Assembly (NCBI GenBank): GCA_964631595.1
Contig: CAZVXL010000003.1
Coordinates: 39,726 to 103,725 of the forward strand
DNA length: 64,000 bases
Direction of reading: 5' to 3'
Source of the DNA: UMGS1312 sp964631595
GTDB lineage: Bacteria > Bacillota > Clostridia > Oscillospirales > CAG-272
The position numbers and the translations under genes were made by a program. A model generated the notes under the pieces. The model worked only from the letters and a program-made list of their open reading frames with translations, searched no databases and was not told the DNA's origin. This document shows, one piece after another, positions 61,745-64,000 of this stretch. Every line of letters begins with the position of its first letter. Position 1 is the first letter of the stretch.

Positions 61745-62872
61745 ATGTCAGACAGAATATACGCGGATCATGCCGCGACAACATTTCTCTCTCCTACTGC
61801 GCTTGAAGCAATGCTTCCCTATCTCGGAGCGAAATTCGGAAATCCGTCGAGCCTGCACTCGTTCGGTGAGGAGGCATCGCGTGCCGTCGCGGAGTCGCGA
61901 CGCAGGATCGCGGAGATCCTGAGGTGCGAGCCGGACGGGATAATATTCACCTCGGGCGGCAGTGAGGCGGACAATCAAGCGATGCTTATAATGCACCGCT
62001 TCTCCGAGATCATGGGGCGACGGCGCCTTCTCGTATCCGGAGTGGAGCATCACGCGGTGCTGAGCTCCGCCGCGGCGATGCGGAATCGCGGGACAGATGT
62101 AACGGAGCTGGATGCGGGACGGGACGGTACAGTTTCGGCGGATGCCGTTTATTCTGCCGCCGAATCCGCATCGAATACGCTTTGCGGTGGCAGCTTCATG
62201 CTGATCAACAACGAAACGGGGAGCATTTTCGACATTCGCGGAATTTCCGAAGCGATCCATGCCCACGGCGGGCTTATGCACACCGATGCGGTTCAGGCGG
62301 TCGGTCATATTCCGATAAGCTTTGCAGAGCTCGGTGTAGATATGCTTTCCCTGTCCGCGCACAAATTCCACGGCCCCAAGGGGGTCGGCGCTTTGATAAT
62401 CGGCGGAGCCGCCTCACCCTTACCACTCATCCGCGGAGGATCGCAGGAACACGGGCTGAGAGCCGGCACGGAAAACGTCGCAGGTATAGTCGGAATGGCG
62501 GCGGCTCTTTCCGAATTTGCCGAAAACAGCGAGTGCCGTGCTGCTCACGTTCTGCATTTGCAAAATATGCTCTCCGACGGGCTGAGAGCTCTCGGTGGGC
62601 ACATCAACGGCGGCGGAGTTTCCGGAATAGTCTCGGTGCGATTTGACGGCGGAGACGGTGAGGCGCTGGTGCGCTCACTCGATCTGTTCGGGATCGCCGC
62701 CTCGGCGGGCGCGGCGTGCAATTCCAAGGAGGTCGGGGTAAGTCACGTGCTCACGTCGATGGGCTTGACGGAGGCAGAAGCCGCCGCGACAGTCAGATTT
62801 TCTCTCGATCATTCAAACACCGAGGCAGAGATCCGCAGGATAATCTCCGTTGTCGAGGAGCTTATTCGATAA
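61745..62872 (+). CDS. Cysteine desulfurase (NifS/IscS-like)
   Basis: 375 residues from ATG 61745 (GAGG 6 nt upstream); a TTG-type start at 61724 is less likely. PLP aminotransferase class V: YADHAATTFLSP at the start, SGGSEADNQA, VEHHAVL, the PLP lysine in SLSAHKFHGPKG and the reactive Cys in GAACNSKEVG. Supplies sulfur for Fe-S clusters or tRNA thiolation. No iscU or thiI partner is adjacent. Confidence 0.92.
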   Translation: MSDRIYADHAATTFLSPTALEAMLPYLGAKFGNPSSLHSFGEEASRAVAESRRRIAEILRCEPDGIIFTSGGSEADNQAMLIMHRFSEIMGRRRLLVSGVEHHAVLSSAAAMRNRGTDVTELDAGRDGTVSADAVYSAAESASNTLCGGSFMLINNETGSIFDIRGISEAIHAHGGLMHTDAVQAVGHIPISFAELGVDMLSLSAHKFHGPKGVGALIIGGAASPLPLIRGGSQEHGLRAGTENVAGIVGMAAALSEFAENSECRAAHVLHLQNMLSDGLRALGGHINGGGVSGIVSVRFDGGDGEALVRSLDLFGIAASAGAACNSKEVGVSHVLTSMGLTEAEAAATVRFSLDHSNTEAEIRRIISVVEELIR

Positions 62873-62963
62873 TGCGGCCGTGCGGCGCGACTCCCTTCCC
62901 TTTGCGGAACTCCCCGACGACGCATCCGCGACTGTATATTACCGCTTTGAAAGGTATCGGATC

Positions 62964-63332
62964 ATGGAAATAAAGATGCTCGAATATGACTTTTCGGTGT
63001 GCAAGGTGGCGGATTATTCGCTCACCGATCTTTGCGGAGATTTTATATTCATCGGCAAGACCGATGAGGAAAATTCTCTTGTCTGCCCCACCGCCGACGT
63101 GCCACCCAACGCAACCGAGCGTGACGACGGCTGGAGGGCTTTCAGAATCCAAGGAATACTGGATTTTTCGCTGATAGGGATCCTGTCCGAGATCTCACGG
63201 ATTTTAGCGGAAAACGGGATAGGAATTTTCGCCGTCTCGACCTTTAACACCGACTATATTCTGACAAAATCGGAGAATTTCCGACGAGCGGCGGAGGCTC
63301 TTGCCAATGCCGGCTATACCGTAACGGACTGA
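62964..63332 (+). CDS. ACT-domain protein (ACT_7 type)
   Basis: 122 residues from ATG 62964 (AAAGG upstream); the longer frame from 62850 overlaps the desulfurase end. Ligand-binding ACT fold of the CASTOR/ACT_7 type: GILDFSLIGILSEISRILAENGIGIFAVSTFNTDYIL. Likely senses an amino acid; no enzyme domain attached. 91 nt after the desulfurase gene. Confidence 0.85.
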   Translation: MEIKMLEYDFSVCKVADYSLTDLCGDFIFIGKTDEENSLVCPTADVPPNATERDDGWRAFRIQGILDFSLIGILSEISRILAENGIGIFAVSTFNTDYILTKSENFRRAAEALANAGYTVTD

Positions 63333-63368
63333 CCGCAGATCCGTTGCCGCCGATCTGCCGGAGGAAGA

Positions 63369-63397
63369 TTTTTCGCTATGATCATTAAAGCGAAAAA
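63369..63397 (+). terminator. Possible terminator after the ACT gene
   Basis: TTTTTCGCT / AGCGAAAAA stem with an 11-nt AT-rich loop; works poorly on either strand by T tract. Confidence 0.5.
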
Positions 63398-63417
63398 CCG
63401 ACAGTGTGAGCTGTCTG

Positions 63418-63445
63418 CTTTTCTGGCACCCCCTGCGAGAATCGA
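63418..63445 (-). repeat. 28-bp direct repeat, copy 1: tRNA 3'-end-like core
   Basis: Identical to 63553-63580. On the minus strand it reads as a tRNA T-loop to acceptor end (TTCGATTC-like loop, CTCGC, AGGGGGT, G, CCA). No matching 5' half is present. Resembles the core of an integrase attachment site. Confidence 0.7.
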
Positions 63446-63485
63446 GCGCGCGGCTACTCCTCAGAGGGTTTATTATTAATAACAA

Positions 63486-63510
63486 GACTCCGACACGCCG
63501 TGTCGGAGTC
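63486..63510. terminator. Perfect palindromic hairpin
   Basis: GACTCCGACACG / CGTGTCGGAGTC, 12-bp arms, followed by TTATAT; terminator-like, either strand. Confidence 0.6.
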
Positions 63511-63526
63511 TTATATCCATTTAACG

Positions 63527-63556
63527 AAAGAGATCCCTATAAATCGGGATCTCTTT
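63527..63556 (-). terminator. Hairpin terminator next to the tRNA 3' fragment
   Basis: AAAGAGATCCC / GGGATCTCTTT with an 8-nt loop, directly downstream (minus strand) of the second tRNA 3' fragment, as a natural tRNA terminator would lie. Confidence 0.65.
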
Positions 63557-63558
63557 TC

Positions 63559-63602
63559 TGGCACCCCCTGCGAGAATCGAACTCACAACTAACCCTTAGG
63601 AG
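63559..63602 (-). pseudogene. 3' half of a tRNA, possibly tRNA-Arg(CCT); includes repeat copy 2
   Basis: Minus strand from the anticodon loop CTCCTAA through GGGTT, a 4-nt variable region, T-stem GTGAG/CTCGC with TTCGATT loop, acceptor AGGGGGT, G and CCA. The sequence upstream (GGTCA) does not pair with the anticodon stem and no ACCCCCT 5' acceptor is found, so the 5' half is missing. Identity as Arg is tentative. Confidence 0.6.
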
Positions 63603-64000
63603 TGACCCCGAAAGGCGGTTTGGAGGTCACTTCCGATACCCAATAATCCTTTATTTTCAAGGCTTTTTCGCACTTTTTGAGTTGTGCCGTGTTGCGAAAT
63701 CTCTGCTAATTTTACGCTGTTTTTGCCCCTCTGATTAGACGGGTATTAGCAAGGAGTTCGCATTTGGGGTGGTGGTCAAATGCCTAAAAAATCGTCAGAT
63801 TTCAACCGAATTATTAAGGTCTGTTATCGAGTACCGTAAAACCAACACACCACAAATAAATTAACGGCAAGATCATTTTCTGACCTTGCCGTTTGCCATT
63901 GCCATATATCAGTTACCCATATTGAGCAGTGCTTTGAACTTCTTTATAGTATATATCTTTTTCGGTAAGTTAGTAGGTTAAAAGGGGTTAGAGTGTGAGA
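63603..64000. other. AT-rich region without a supported gene; possible integrated-element end
   Basis: Begins with an inverted repeat AGTGACC / GGTCACT (63601-63631). Contains a hairpin AACGGCAAG / CTTGCCGTT (63863-63893) whose T-rich side is on the minus strand, so a minus transcript from beyond the window may end here. Base composition is more AT-rich than the rest of the window. Confidence 0.5.

Noticed and set aside
63406..63738. 110-codon plus-strand frame containing FWHPLRES twice
   Set aside because: The repeated peptide is just the antisense translation of tRNA 3'-end sequence, which explains the similarity.
63900..64000. Possible C-terminus of a minus-strand gene ending with TGA near 63912
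   Set aside because: The frame is open for only about 21 codons before an upstream stop and has no start; not supportable.

Overview
The window looks like chromosomal DNA from an anaerobic, spore-forming member of the Clostridia (Bacillota), probably an uncultured gut or rumen lineage. The evidence is the spoIIGA-sigE sporulation pair, a fused ispH-rpsA gene, MEP isoprenoid genes (ispD, ispF, ispH), dockerin- and cohesin-like surface proteins, strong sigma-A promoters (TTGACA, 17 bp, TATAAT) and extended AGGAGG-type ribosome binding sites. Species cannot be fixed from sequence alone.

Layout. 1-1291 (minus): radical-SAM DUF512 protein cut by the left edge. 1464-2138 (plus): DUF421 membrane protein. 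2384-8732 (minus): ispH-rpsA, plsC, cmk, asd, sigE, spoIIGA. 8924-19453 (plus): Y-family polymerase, a dockerin protein, two membrane proteins, a small CxxC protein, prfB, a SpoU-type RNA methylase, mntP, an LTA-synthase-like sulfatase with an SLH-like tail, and rpmB. 19518-20342 (plus): esterase. 20513-30103 (minus): nine-gene catabolic operon (FGGY kinase, NagB-like, NagA-like, ceramidase-like, SDR, HpcH/HpaI aldolase, aldo/keto reductase, Gfo/Idh/MocA, GH29 fucosidase), driven by one clear promoter at 30149-30177. 30186-33701 (minus): mgtE, rpe, ispF, ispD. 33946-35376 (plus): pepD. 35450-39997 (minus): a cohesin/dockerin surface protein and a second LtaS-like protein. 40342-43308 (plus): MacB-like ABC transporter. 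43390-47601 (minus): membrane-anchored exoprotein and murJ. 47819-47974 (minus): tRNA-Glu and tRNA-Met. 48486-52492 (plus): potABCD polyamine importer behind a 280-nt structured leader. 52561-52940: GT-rich degenerate repeat. 53115-60717 (minus): two giant secreted modular proteins. 61134-63332 (plus): Nudix hydrolase, cysteine desulfurase, ACT-domain protein. 63418-64000: repeated tRNA 3'-end fragments and AT-rich DNA, possibly the edge of an integrated element.

Themes. Housekeeping (translation, isoprenoids, phospholipid, wall precursors) is interleaved with a large investment in the cell surface: four secreted proteins with dockerin or LamG-like modules, two LtaS-type phosphotransferases, MurJ, and a membrane-anchored exoprotein. 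Eight copies of one recognisable jelly-roll-like module with a G-Y-D/N-F/Y/W signature occur in three of these proteins. The catabolic operon probably feeds on fucosylated or amino-sugar glycans, but lacks its own transporter and regulator here. The least explained items are the potA leader RNA, the 52.6-52.9 kb repeat, the tRNA fragments at the right end, and the SLH-like fusion.
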